Source of the DNA: Thermoplasmata archaeon
GTDB taxonomy: Archaea; Thermoplasmatota; Thermoplasmata; Lutacidiplasmatales; UBA184
DNA: 60,454 nucleotides
Reading direction: 5' to 3'
Assembly (NCBI GenBank): GCA_021806135.1
Contig: JAJZYB010000009.1
Span: 1 to 60,454, forward strand
The notes below the pieces were generated by a model, which saw only the letters and a list, made by a program, of their open reading frames with translations, did no database searches and was not told the DNA's origin. The translations under genes and the position numbers were made by a program. Each line of letters starts with the position of its first letter. Position 1 is the first letter of the stretch. This document shows, piece after piece, positions 7,101 through 15,569 of the stretch.

Positions 7101-9208
7101 GCCCGAAGAACGGGCCACGAATAGGCGGGGGTCCCGCCGGTCACGTTCTCCGAGAGCGGGAAGGTCAAGCGGCTTCCTCCCGTGTCGTTCACGAAGAGCA
7201 CGCCCGGGACCGATCCGGGGAAGGGAAAGAGGTGGGAGAAGACCTGGCCGCTCCCTCGGACGCCGCCGGGGAAGGTCCAGGCCACCGTGACGTTGCTGAG
7301 CGTGCCGGGAAGCCCGGGGGCCGGTGCGGTGGTCCCCCCGGACAGCGATACCTGCCCTTGGAAGAGTTGGGGAGCCGTCCCTTCGGTCCCGGAGAGGGTG
7401 GGGACCGCGGTGAGCGGAGGTTCCACCGTGAGGTTGAACGTCCCGGTCCCCACGTCCCCGTGGGAATCCTCCACGGTCAGGGTGACCGGGTAGGTCCCGG
7501 GGGATGGGTAGGTCTGGCTCACGGTCCGGTTCCCCCAGGCCGCGTTCCCGTCGCCGAGGTTCCAGGTGTAGTTCACGTAGTCATTGGAACCGCCGACGAC
7601 CCGGGGGGTGAAGCTGACGGGGATCCCGGCGTCCACCGGAGAAAGGCTCGCCGTGATCTCCGGGTAGACGCCGGTCACCACTGGGATGGCTCCGGGATAG
7701 GGATCGCAGAAGTGTCCCAGGTCGCACGCCTCCAGCGTGATGGCGTAGCTTCCGGTCGACGAATACACGTGCGTGGCGCTCCCGTTCAGCCCGGGTAGGC
7801 CCACGGCTTCACCCTGGCCACTTCCGTAGGAGACGGTGTACTTCCAGGCATTCCCCCATGGGCCCACCCCTCCTACGAGGGAAACCGTGAGAGGAGCTTT
7901 CCCCGCCGCGGGGGAAGGGTCCGTGTGGAGGTCCCAGGGCGGTGGGGCGGAGACGGTGTAGTTCGCCTCTCCTGGCAGGCCGCTCACCACGGTCTCGTTG
8001 AGCGTGGGGTCCAACGTCCGTACCGCCACCAGGTAGGGAGAGAAGTTCCCGGGCCACTCGTAGGTGAATGAGGCGCTGTCCGCCGAGCTCGTGGAGGGGT
8101 TCCGATAGAGCGTGCTTCCATTCCCGGTAACGAACGAAAGGTTGTAGCTCCCGGGGCCGTTGAGCACCGGAGCACTGGAGAACGTCACGGGCAGCGGGAC
8201 CACGTTCCCCCCGGGGGCCGCGGAGAACGGAGAGGGCACGGCGACGCTGAAGTTCATGGAAGGCCACCCGGCCCCCCCGAGCCGGGCGGTCACCTGGCTG
8301 GCCGTGAGGGGCGTCGTCACCACCGTGACGTTGATCCGGTAGTTCTCCAGCGGATCGAGGGGCGGGCTCACGGTCCAGTTCACGGGGAAGTCCCCCGAGG
8401 AGGCCGCCGGGGGGGCGGAGAGGGTCCGCTCCAGGCTCGCCACCCTCCGATTCGTGCCGTTCTCGGTCACGTTGGCGAACAGGCTGTAGGTCCACCCTCC
8501 CGTCGAGCTGATCTCCAGGGTGGTGCCCACCGAGTCCACCTGCAAGGCCCCGGTCGGGACGGGGTAGCTGAAACGTTCCACCGCCTGGGACAGAGGCTCC
8601 GGGCCGGTGCTGTTGTACGAGTAGATGCCGGACCGGTTGTACGTCAGCTCCAGGGTGGGGAGGCCGGGTCCACCGCCTACGACGCAGTCCCCCTGGGGTC
8701 CCGAGCAGATCGCGTTCAACGTCACCCGGTAGCGGGCCGATGCGTTGAGCGATGTCCCCCCCGACGTCGCGTTATACCACGGTCCGGAGATCGGGGGGGT
8801 GGTGCCGTTGAGATAGCGGAAGCTCGACCCGTTGCTCAGGTCCGTGACCCGGAGCGCCACCCTCACGCTGGCCTCACCCTGCGGGCTCCGGAGGGATACC
8901 TGGGCCCCGCTCAGGCTGGAGACCGCGGGGGGCAGTTCGGCGGTGAGCACCGGCTGCCAGACCGTGCTGGGAAAGGCCGGGGTGCTGTTGACGAGGTAGG
9001 AGTTCCCGGAGAGCGGAGAACCCAGGGGGAGGGGGGAGACGGGAACCGGTGGAAGCCCGGCCCCGGATCGGGCCGGGGCGTGCATGGCCCCCGGGAAACC
9101 TCCCACGGAGGAACCGACCAGGAGCGCCAGGAGGAGGAGCCCGGCAACGCCTCCCTTCCCGGAGGGGGAAAGGACTCGGGCATCCAGGCGGGCCGGGCTC
9201 CGCCGCAT
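4166..9208 (-). CDS. Giant membrane-anchored surface protein with PKD domains, PQQ-like beta-propeller and His-rich cytoplasmic tail
   Basis: Starting at the ATG at 9208 the product has about 1680 residues; the open frame extends to 9340, but the extra 44 residues precede the signal peptide. The signal helix (VAGLLLLALLVGSSVGG) is followed by a huge ectodomain with dozens of NxT/S sequons. A PKD domain is clear at about 540-620 (YTWNLGDGN, then SPGTYPVTLTVEDSHGD). About 735-1040 is a PQQ/quinoprotein-like propeller with repeated DGSVFLPTTGGKLLAFNLTT-type blades. A second PKD-like domain follows (VTWAFSDGATVTGATVQHAF), then Ig-like and fibronectin-III-like segments near 1225-1310. One transmembrane helix (about 1507-1528) precedes a cytoplasmic tail of about 150 residues, rich in charge and with a His cluster (HVHGDSHPHRHARPHERR). 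It probably serves in adhesion, S-layer association or ligand sensing. No enzyme motif is seen. Confidence 0.8.
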   Translation of the reverse strand: MRRSPARLDARVLSPSGKGGVAGLLLLALLVGSSVGGFPGAMHAPARSGAGLPPVPVSPLPLGSPLSGNSYLVNSTPAFPSTVWQPVLTAELPPAVSSLSGAQVSLRSPQGEASVRVALRVTDLSNGSSFRYLNGTTPPISGPWYNATSGGTSLNASARYRVTLNAICSGPQGDCVVGGGPGLPTLELTYNRSGIYSYNSTGPEPLSQAVERFSYPVPTGALQVDSVGTTLEISSTGGWTYSLFANVTENGTNRRVASLERTLSAPPAASSGDFPVNWTVSPPLDPLENYRINVTVVTTPLTASQVTARLGGAGWPSMNFSVAVPSPFSAAPGGNVVPLPVTFSSAPVLNGPGSYNLSFVTGNGSTLYRNPSTSSADSASFTYEWPGNFSPYLVAVRTLDPTLNETVVSGLPGEANYTVSAPPPWDLHTDPSPAAGKAPLTVSLVGGVGPWGNAWKYTVSYGSGQGEAVGLPGLNGSATHVYSSTGSYAITLEACDLGHFCDPYPGAIPVVTGVYPEITASLSPVDAGIPVSFTPRVVGGSNDYVNYTWNLGDGNAAWGNRTVSQTYPSPGTYPVTLTVEDSHGDVGTGTFNLTVEPPLTAVPTLSGTEGTAPQLFQGQVSLSGGTTAPAPGLPGTLSNVTVAWTFPGGVRGSGQVFSHLFPFPGSVPGVLFVNDTGGSRLTFPLSENVTGGTPAYSWPVLRADPSADGLARGPGPLAPHVQAQIDLAPGGILGLVTAPDGPVLVAYPSGSLWALDPITLEVRWQVNLTAQGVRFVGGPAVADGSVFLPTTGGKLLAFNLTTGNEDWSASVGAPGMAFLSPLPFQGEVYVVTNATVTDVNGSSGAILWQVPNPTGNATGEPVLTGGALYLAGAGRLYTVGLATGALTSRYAPGMTAGTLAFQGGVFFEGNATGELLAFPQLGPTAWKAPLSGTGPTLSPAIAGGRVYADRAGGPLTALSQTTGAVSFYGPTDLLTSPSVSGPYVYAGLGGAGAFALLAEQVGGGTGWTLPLAAAPQGDLAVSNGLLYLHTLDGSLQAIGYPPLAVSASVNRTTAAAGQNLTFSASWTGGDPSPVTVTWAFSDGATVTGATVQHAFPAPGPAWAEAVATDANGSVSPPSRILFDLFPPLSVGLSLNATRGAAPVLLSLNATPTGGSGTYPGVDLLVSGPVDLNLTGPTVTARLTLAGSYTVRARVRDSVGDVALSPGETFTVVAPAPTAAVPVALPAGPGIVNLSWSPYPGPGFSSYGVGYRLDGGNLTWVDQLISRYDTTFQLTGLPLGAELSVVVNTTSLYGSYALSAPVNVTVPLVAPLLRVTPASGLPGQALLSWTLPPVDRFAAWTLTTTGPGGKTSTVPLDLNASARQALAPPAVDLATTTYSLGYEAGSNLSIQGGGVPFTPLFLPPPVALTGTGTAVTVSYPSVGLPDLASVEVCFLDLGNGQAGCPRILLAASSNGTTLDLPAAGDYQVWLHVTARNGFSFNSTLHSYHAEVAGAREAWYLTSILTAPLWMWLVVALLVVALALVARALYQERNELPPLLDTLLPWGDETPPPPSPPGRRIPRPARERLSKPLHVHGDSHPHRHARPHERRVKELPPVRKARERAPKDWLEEMDRLDEDVSTTAEEDGTPMPRKGARGRPEAHPAPAAAPPAEEAVPPEEADPRPPKHPPRERSRSDEEPTL

Positions 9209-9338
9209 CCGACTCCCCACGGCAAAAATCACCTCGGGTACCCTTCTTGAGCCTTCACCTTCAGTGGAAAGGGGGGGAGCCTTCGGGAGCCGGGCGAAAC
9301 GGATATCCACCCGGCGGGGCCGTCCCGGGGCCATCTCC

Positions 9339-11063
9339 ATGCGATCGACGAGGGCCCGGGCACCCGTGCGTTTTTCCCTGAACGGGCGCTTTGCCTCCGC
9401 CCTTCCGGGGGAGACCCTGGCCCAGGCGCTCTTGAGGCATGGGCCCCGACCCCTCGCCCGCTCGATCCGCTACCACCGCCCCCGCGGGCCGTTCTGCGGC
9501 ATCGGGCAGTGCACCGGTTGCCTGATGACGGTGAACGGGCTCCCGAACGTCCGGGCCTGCCAGACCGTCCCCCAGGACGGGGATGCCGTCCGGGACCAGA
9601 ACGCCTGGCCGACGGTGGGGCACGACGCCCTCGCGATCCTCGACCGTCTGTTTCCGGGACACGTGGACACCCTGCACGGGTTCCGGAGGCCGGCCTTCCT
9701 CGTGCCGGTCTACCAGCAGGTGGTCCGGCGGCTCGCCGGCTACGGGGAGATCCCCTCCCCCACGGTCCCCCCGCCCCCTTTCCCTCCCCGGCTCCTATGG
9801 AAGACCGATGTGCTCGTGGTCGGCGGGGGCCGGACCGGCAGCGGCATCGCGGACGCCCTCGCGAGGGCTGCGCCTACCGTGTCGGTGCTCTTGGTCGACC
9901 GGCGCCGGGACGGCCCACCGCTCCCCGGTGACCCCCCCCCGAACCTGAGGGTCCATCGGGGCGCGAGCCTGGTCTTCCTTCCTCCCCCCCGGGCGGACGG
10001 TTTCCAGGGGCTCCTTTCCCTGGAGTCTGGAGGGACTGTCGATGTGGTGGCCTCCCGCGTGGTGCTCGCCCCCGGAGCGTACGATGGCTCCCTGCTCTTC
10101 ACGGGGAACGACCGTCCTGGCGTCTTCACCGGAGACGGGGCGCTGGCCCTCTGCCCGCCGGGAGGGACGGTGCCGTTCCGCAAGGTGGCCCTGGTGGGCA
10201 CGGGGCCCCGGGCGCGGGAAGTGGTCGAGCGGTTCGGGTCCCGGGTGGCCTACGTGATCTCCCTCTTTCCCCTCGAACCCGGGGAGCGGCAATCCTGGGA
10301 GGCCCTGGGACCCCGGGTGCTGGATGCCCGCCTCCTCCTCCGGGCTCGGGGCGGGAGGGGGCTCCGGGACCTTCAGGTGAGGGACCGACGGACCGGTGCG
10401 GTGGAGACGCTGGCGGTGGACGCGATGATCCTCACCGTCCGCCGCCTCCCGAACGTGCCGCTCTTCTTCCAGGCCGGGGCGGCGATGCATTGGCGCGAGG
10501 GAGGAGGGGCCTACTATCCCGTGCTCTCCCCCACCGGGGCCACCCGGGTCCCCGGGCTCTATGGCGCTGGCTCGGCGGCCGGCTACGATGCGCCCGTCCC
10601 TTCCCGTGTCCTGGGGGATCGGATCGTGGAGAGCCTCCAGTGCGACCTGGACGGCCGGGAACCTCCCCGCTGGGAGACCCCGGTCCCCGGGCGGGTGTCG
10701 GAGGACGGCAGGAACCCCTTGCTCCCGTACTACCATGAGTATCTGCTGGTGCGCCCCCGCGGGAAGGTCCTCCTCTGCCCGTGCGAGGATGTCGTCGTGG
10801 AGGAGCTCGACGAAGCGGTCCACGAGGGGTTCCGGGGGATGGAAGAGATCAAGCGTGTCACCGGGGCCGGGACCGGCCTCTGCCAGGGCCGGTACTGCCT
10901 GCCCGAGGCGCTGCTCCTCCTCTCCCTGTTCCAGGGGGTTCCCCCTCCAGAGCTGGGGTTCATCACGCAGCGCCCCCCGGCCTGGCCCACCTCAGTGGGC
11001 GGCCTTGCCGCCCCCTCTCCAGGACCGCACACCGAGGGTCTGGAGGCGGGGGGGGGCCCATGA
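9339..11063 (+). CDS. SoxA/HcnB-like dehydrogenase subunit with two Fe-S sites and an NAD(P)/FAD Rossmann domain
   Basis: The product has 574 residues from the ATG at 9339; the open frame extends upstream but overlaps the divergent surface-protein start. Domains in order: a Fer2-type domain (about 1-95) with CGIGQCTGCLMTVNG and RACQTV; a pyridine-nucleotide/FAD fold beginning VLVVGGGRTGSGIADALA (about 150-450); and a BFD-like C-terminal cluster domain with LCPCEDV and GTGLCQGRYC. This is the layout of the alpha subunit of heterotetrameric sarcosine/opine/proline-type dehydrogenases and of HcnA/HcnB fusions. The next gene, overlapping by 4 nt (ATGA), supplies the matching FAD oxidase subunit. 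The amine substrate cannot be read from sequence. Electrons would leave through the Fe-S centres. Confidence 0.75.
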   Translation: MRSTRARAPVRFSLNGRFASALPGETLAQALLRHGPRPLARSIRYHRPRGPFCGIGQCTGCLMTVNGLPNVRACQTVPQDGDAVRDQNAWPTVGHDALAILDRLFPGHVDTLHGFRRPAFLVPVYQQVVRRLAGYGEIPSPTVPPPPFPPRLLWKTDVLVVGGGRTGSGIADALARAAPTVSVLLVDRRRDGPPLPGDPPPNLRVHRGASLVFLPPPRADGFQGLLSLESGGTVDVVASRVVLAPGAYDGSLLFTGNDRPGVFTGDGALALCPPGGTVPFRKVALVGTGPRAREVVERFGSRVAYVISLFPLEPGERQSWEALGPRVLDARLLLRARGGRGLRDLQVRDRRTGAVETLAVDAMILTVRRLPNVPLFFQAGAAMHWREGGGAYYPVLSPTGATRVPGLYGAGSAAGYDAPVPSRVLGDRIVESLQCDLDGREPPRWETPVPGRVSEDGRNPLLPYYHEYLLVRPRGKVLLCPCEDVVVEELDEAVHEGFRGMEEIKRVTGAGTGLCQGRYCLPEALLLLSLFQGVPPPELGFITQRPPAWPTSVGGLAAPSPGPHTEGLEAGGGP

Positions 11064-12232
11064 CCCTGGCGGGAACCCTCCGTCCCCAGTACGACTGTGT
11101 CGTGGTGGGGGCCGGCGTCCTCGGCCTCTTCACGGCCCATCATCTGGCGCAGCGGCTGGACCCCCGGCGGATCCTGGTGCTGGACCGCGGTTATCTTTCC
11201 GCCGGGGCCTCCGGCCGAAATGGGGGTGGGGTGCGGCAGCAGTGGGAGGCCACGGCCACCATCCGGCTCGCCCGGGAAGCGGTGGCGGTCTACCGGCGCT
11301 TCCCCCGCGAGTTCGGCTACAATCCCTGGTTCCGGCAGGGGGGGTACCTCTTCCTCGCGTTCTCGGAAGAGGAGGCCGGGCGCCTGCGGAAGGTCTCGGG
11401 AGTGGTCCGCTCCGAGGGTCTGCCCGTCCGCTGGTTGGAACCGCACGCCATCCAGCGCCGGGTCCCGGCCCTCTCCACGGAGGGCTTGGTGGGCGCCACC
11501 TATCTCTCCTCCGACGGCGTCATCTTCCCGTTCCCCGTGCTCTGGGGGCTCTACCAGGACCTTCGGCGCCGCGGGGTGGAGGTCCGGACCCGTACGGAGG
11601 TGCTGGGCCTTTCCCGGGAGGGACCCCAATGGTCGGTGGGGACCTCCCGGGGTACGGTGCGGACGGCCCGGGTCCTCAATGCCGCGGGAGGTTGGTCCCG
11701 CGACCTGAGCGCCCTTGCCGGGCTCGCCGTCCCCAACACTCCGACCCGCCACGAGATCCTCGCCACGGAGCCGGTGAAACCCTTCCTGGACCCCATGGTG
11801 GTCACCCTCCGGCGGGGGCTCTACCTCTCCCAGTCCATGCGGGGGGAGATCATCGGAGGGTTCTCCTTGGAGCATCCCGGGGAAGGTACCTCGACCATGC
11901 CTTCCTCCTCCTTGTTCCTCCGGGAGATGAGCGCGCAGATGGCCCGGCTCTTCCCTCCGTTGGCGTCGCTCCGGGTGCTCCGGTCGTGGGCGGGTTTCTA
12001 CGATGAGACCCCCGACGGCTTTCCCATCTTGGGGGAGGACCCCCGCGCCCCGGGGTTCTTCCACGGGAACGGGTTCGGCGGGCACGGCTTCATGTTGGCC
12101 CCCGCCGCCGCCCCCCGTTTGGCCTCCCTCCTCCTGGGGGAGAGGACGGACCTGGACGACCGGCTCTTCGGCCCGGGTCGGTTCCTGGGGACGAAGGCGG
12201 CTCGTCCGGTCGAGGGTCTCACGCTAGGGTAG
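11060..12232 (+). CDS. FAD-dependent amine oxidoreductase (DAO/SoxB-like subunit)
   Basis: The product has 390 residues. The N-terminal VVVGAGVLGLFTAHHL dinucleotide-binding motif and a SAGASGRNGGGVRQQW segment are typical of the glycine/sarcosine/D-amino-acid oxidase family. The C-terminal half ends with the family's second FAD contact, YDETPDGFPILG, and GFFHGNGFGGHGFMLAPA. The start at 11060 is fixed by the ATGA overlap with the stop of the preceding Fe-S subunit, so the two are translationally coupled and probably form one alpha-beta enzyme. It likely oxidises a secondary or imino amino acid (proline, sarcosine or an opine); the choice is open. Gamma and delta subunits found in some relatives are not in the neighbourhood. 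Confidence 0.8.
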   Translation: MTLAGTLRPQYDCVVVGAGVLGLFTAHHLAQRLDPRRILVLDRGYLSAGASGRNGGGVRQQWEATATIRLAREAVAVYRRFPREFGYNPWFRQGGYLFLAFSEEEAGRLRKVSGVVRSEGLPVRWLEPHAIQRRVPALSTEGLVGATYLSSDGVIFPFPVLWGLYQDLRRRGVEVRTRTEVLGLSREGPQWSVGTSRGTVRTARVLNAAGGWSRDLSALAGLAVPNTPTRHEILATEPVKPFLDPMVVTLRRGLYLSQSMRGEIIGGFSLEHPGEGTSTMPSSSLFLREMSAQMARLFPPLASLRVLRSWAGFYDETPDGFPILGEDPRAPGFFHGNGFGGHGFMLAPAAAPRLASLLLGERTDLDDRLFGPGRFLGTKAARPVEGLTLG

Positions 12233-12410
12233 CGCCGGTGGGAGGAGGACCGGAGCGGCTCCCGGGACCCGGGTCCCCCGGGGTTGGCCCGCCGCGCTCC
12301 CCCGGACGGTGGCGTTCGTTTTCCCCGTCGCCCCTCCCGCCCGCTTCCGTGCCTTCCTTCCCTGGGGCCAGGTTCCGGAGGAAGAGCTTCCCGGACCCGC
12401 CGGACGCTTC

Positions 12411-12950
12411 CTACCCTGGCGAAGGGCCGAGAGGGAAGGCCGCCATGGGCGTGTGGACCGCTCCCAGCCGGGTCAGTTCGCTCGAGACGAGCTCCACCCG
12501 ACGGGCTGCGGTCATGAGGAAGAGCGTCTCCGGATGCCGCCGGAGGAGGTCGAGCGCCTCCGGCGAGGGCCGGCCCGGAGGGAAACGCTTCACCGTGAGG
12601 TGACCCACCCACGGGCGGGCTTCCCGGGGAAAGCCCAGCCCGGCGAGGGCTCCCTCCACCCGCTCTGCGAGCCCGGCCAGGTCCTTCTGCCCCGCAGCCA
12701 CCCTGGCGTAGAGCACCCGGGGACGTTCCCGGGAGGGAAAGGCGTCCAACCCTTGGAGGGAGATCGGGAAGGACGCCGCGCCCCGCAGGCCCGATTCCAG
12801 CGCCAGCCCGATGGGGCCGACCATCGCCTCCTGAACGTCCCCCAGGAACTTCAACGTCAGGTGGGCACCGGCCGATCCCTCCCCCCCCGTCGTACCCAGG
12901 CCGGGAATGGTGACCGGTGGAAGTGGAACGGACACGAAGAGCCGGAGCAT
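12411..12950 (-). CDS. thpR: RNA 2',3'-cyclic phosphodiesterase (2H family)
   Basis: The product has 179 residues, the normal size. The two HxTx motifs that define the 2H phosphoesterase family are present: HLTLKFLG near residue 35 and HLTVKRF near residue 127. The opening MLRLFVSVPLP matches the usual start of ThpR/LigT. The enzyme hydrolyses 2',3'-cyclic phosphates of RNA to 2'-phosphomonoesters and can ligate tRNA halves in vitro. It follows the HerA/TraD-like ATPase by 24 nt on the same strand and is probably cotranscribed; I see no obvious functional link. Confidence 0.9.
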   Translation of the reverse strand: MLRLFVSVPLPPVTIPGLGTTGGEGSAGAHLTLKFLGDVQEAMVGPIGLALESGLRGAASFPISLQGLDAFPSRERPRVLYARVAAGQKDLAGLAERVEGALAGLGFPREARPWVGHLTVKRFPPGRPSPEALDLLRRHPETLFLMTAARRVELVSSELTRLGAVHTPMAAFPLGPSPG

Positions 12951-12974
12951 CGACCGGGAAAGGCGTCCCCCGGC

Positions 12975-15569
12975 TCATTTGCCTGACGCTGGCCCCGGGT
13001 GGGCCTCCCGCCACCCCCGAAGGGCCTCCTCCGCCAACACCCAGACGGTGGCCTCCTGCCGCCCGGCCTCCTTCCTGCGGAGGAAGGCCCGGAGCCTTTC
13101 TCCCCCACGGTGGGTGCCGGCGACCCAGAGCAGGTGCGCCCCCTGCTGCCGGGCCTTGTCCCAGGATCGGGCCAAGCGCCGGGGGTCCTCCAGGCCTGAG
13201 ACCTCCACCTCCACGTGGAGGTCCCGGGTCCCGCCGAGGGGCCCTTTCTGGACCCGCGTGGCCCCTGACGTAGGCCGTGAGGCCGGGGCGACCGTCATGA
13301 GATAGCGGGCATCGGGCAGGCGTCGCTCGAACCCTCCTTGACGAGGCATCTCCAGCGCGAGCCCCCGGTAGGCGAGCAAGGCGAAGACGTCCCTCAGCAG
13401 CCGCAGGTGTTCGAACGACTCCCGGGGAGCACCCGTGTCCCCCCGCCACCCCAGGCGACCCCATCCCGCCTCCGTGAGGCAGAATCTTCCCGGGGCCAGC
13501 GCGTGGAAGAACCTACGGCGCTCCCCCACGGCCCACCAGGGGGGTTTGGGCTCCGGCGGTACCCGGCCGACGAGCAGCCCGAGGAGCCCGTCCACCTCTT
13601 CCGTCTCGGGCTCCTCCGGCCGGGTCCCTCCCGCTGCCGGGGAACGGCCGGGAGGAGGGCAGGGGAGCCCCGTCCCCTCCAGGGTGCGGGGGCGCTGGAC
13701 CGGGCCCGGCAGCACCACCAACCGGGGGAGGTCCTCCCCCACTCTCCTGAGGTAGGCGGCGTGCCGGGGGAGGCGGGCAAAGGCCCCCGTGAACTCGGCC
13801 GCGGGGCGCGAACCGGGATGGAGGGGAAGCCGGGGGGCGAGCCAGGGCAGGAACTGCCGGGCGGGGCCCGGGGCCATGCGAAGTCCGAAGACGGTCCCCA
13901 CCTCGGACCAGGGTCCCCCCTCTCCCCCGGCAAGCCCCTCTGCGCTCCCCTGGGTGGCCAAGAGCAGTCCGACACCGAACTTCCTGGCCTCACGGACCAT
14001 GGTGCCAAGGAGGCGGGGGGAGAGAAGGTGCGCCTCGTCGAGGACGAAGAGGGTCCGTAGCCGGTCCGGTCCGGGCTGCGCTCCCCGGAGGAGGGCCAGA
14101 TAGCACCGGGCCAGGAGCAGGTGTGCCACGAAGAGTCCCCCGCCCTCCCCCAACTCCCCTTTGGGGAGGTGGAGCAGGACCGAACGGCGTTGACCCAGCA
14201 CTCTTTCGGGGTCCTCGCCACCGGTCCGGGGCGACACCAGGGCACGGATCGTCGGGTCGAAGAGAACCCGGGCGAGCCGGTTCTGTACCGAAGCCAGGAA
14301 GTCCGGCTGCCGACGGTGGACGCCGACGAGCTCGTCCAGGAACTCCCTGAGCGTGGGGTCGGCCAACAGCGGCCGCAGGGAGGCGGCCTGACCGAACGGG
14401 TCGTGGAAGAGACGGGCGAGGTCGTGGAGGTTCCCGCCGGTGCCCAGCACGCACCGGAGCCCGCCTTCCAGTAGCCGCTCCATCCGGGGACCCCAGAACT
14501 CGTCCCGGAGGGAGCCGGCCGGGCGGAGGGCGCCCAAGAGCTCCCCCACCAGCCGGGACCCTGTCCCCCCGTCAGCGCTACCGCCTCCGGAGGGAGGAGA
14601 GGGAGGAGCCAGCACGTCCATCCCGGTCTCCCCCGGGCCGGGCCCGACGAGAACGAACTCTCCCCGGGGGAGGCCCGGCAACCGGTCGAGGATGGCCGGG
14701 GTCAGGTCCCCGTGCATGTCCAGGACCACCAGGGGGATCCCCCTGCGATGGACCTCGGCCGCCCCATGGGCCAAGAGCTGGGTCTTCCCGCTGCCGGTCA
14801 ACCCCAGGACCAGGACATGACGCAGGAGGGTGGCCTCGTCCGGGGACCATCCGTTCCCTTCCCCCCAGTTCATCGCCCAGGGAAGCGGCGGTGCGCTGGA
14901 AGTGGGGGGCGGCAGGGCGCCAATCCTCACGGCACCGGCGGGCGCCCTCCAGGGGAGGGACCACCTTTCCTTGTGCATTCCCGGGGCCGGCCCGCCGTGG
15001 AACCGCTTGAGTTCACGGCGGCGCCACTCTCCTTCGGCGGTGCGGTGTGCGCGGGAGGCCGGGGCCCAGGCTTCCGGCACCCCTCCGAGGGCCGGGCCCC
15101 AGCTCAACAGGACGCGGTGCTGGGCGAGCAGGGCCTCCCGCAACGGTCCGAAGCCGGCGACGCGGACCTGGCCCTCCGGCGGGTCTCCGCCGAGAAGGAT
15201 CCCTTGAACGGCCCAGGAGGCCCCCAGGTGGGCGGGGAGCTCCGGGAGGTCATGCTCCGCTGGCGGGGGTCCGGGCGGGGAAGGGAACCGCAGCACGCTC
15301 ACCGTCGAGGGAGGGAGATCGTTCTCCGGGTCCCAGGTACGGGGGACCAGACGGAGGTCCCCCTGGAGGAGCGCGAGCCGACGCAGTTCCAGATGGATCC
15401 CCACCGGGGCGTAGCTTCTGAGGAAGGGCCTTCCTTCCCATTCCCCCTGCTCGAGGGTCCAGCGGGCACCGGGGAGGCGGGAGAGGAGGTCGTATCCCCA
15501 TCGCACCCACGGGCCGACCGGGGTATCCGGGACCAGACCCCAGACCTCGTAGCAGGAGATCCCGATCAT
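12975..15569 (-). CDS. HerA/TraD-like DNA-pumping ATPase with C-terminal nuclease-like region
   Basis: The product has 864 residues, starting at the ATG at 15569, which overlaps the stop of the small upstream gene (ATGA). Residues 1-230 are a VirB4/TraC-like N-terminal region without clear motifs. A Walker A, GLTGSGKTQLL, is near residue 256, followed by VVLDMHGDLTPAIL, the DxHGDL signature of VirD4/TraD/DUF87 ATPases. Walker B, TLFVLDEAHLLS, is near residue 508. The C-terminal 100 residues include DLHVEVEVSGLEDPRRLARS and resemble a restriction-endonuclease-like fold, but the full D-ExK set is not certain. Such ATPases translocate DNA in conjugation (coupling proteins), end resection (HerA) or plasmid transfer. 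The gene is unlinked to the VirB4 operon 30 kb away but could be its coupling ATPase. Confidence 0.75.
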   Translation of the reverse strand: MIGISCYEVWGLVPDTPVGPWVRWGYDLLSRLPGARWTLEQGEWEGRPFLRSYAPVGIHLELRRLALLQGDLRLVPRTWDPENDLPPSTVSVLRFPSPPGPPPAEHDLPELPAHLGASWAVQGILLGGDPPEGQVRVAGFGPLREALLAQHRVLLSWGPALGGVPEAWAPASRAHRTAEGEWRRRELKRFHGGPAPGMHKERWSLPWRAPAGAVRIGALPPPTSSAPPLPWAMNWGEGNGWSPDEATLLRHVLVLGLTGSGKTQLLAHGAAEVHRRGIPLVVLDMHGDLTPAILDRLPGLPRGEFVLVGPGPGETGMDVLAPPSPPSGGGSADGGTGSRLVGELLGALRPAGSLRDEFWGPRMERLLEGGLRCVLGTGGNLHDLARLFHDPFGQAASLRPLLADPTLREFLDELVGVHRRQPDFLASVQNRLARVLFDPTIRALVSPRTGGEDPERVLGQRRSVLLHLPKGELGEGGGLFVAHLLLARCYLALLRGAQPGPDRLRTLFVLDEAHLLSPRLLGTMVREARKFGVGLLLATQGSAEGLAGGEGGPWSEVGTVFGLRMAPGPARQFLPWLAPRLPLHPGSRPAAEFTGAFARLPRHAAYLRRVGEDLPRLVVLPGPVQRPRTLEGTGLPCPPPGRSPAAGGTRPEEPETEEVDGLLGLLVGRVPPEPKPPWWAVGERRRFFHALAPGRFCLTEAGWGRLGWRGDTGAPRESFEHLRLLRDVFALLAYRGLALEMPRQGGFERRLPDARYLMTVAPASRPTSGATRVQKGPLGGTRDLHVEVEVSGLEDPRRLARSWDKARQQGAHLLWVAGTHRGGERLRAFLRRKEAGRQEATVWVLAEEALRGWREAHPGPASGK

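Noticed and set aside
4211-7798. A 1195-codon plus-strand open frame
   Set aside because: It is antisense to the giant PKD gene, and its translation is Gly/Arg/Pro/Glu-rich without domains or a signal peptide. High GC keeps antisense frames free of stops.
12309-12986. A plus-strand gene opposite thpR
   Set aside because: The frame is antisense to both HxTx motifs of ThpR and shows no motif of its own.
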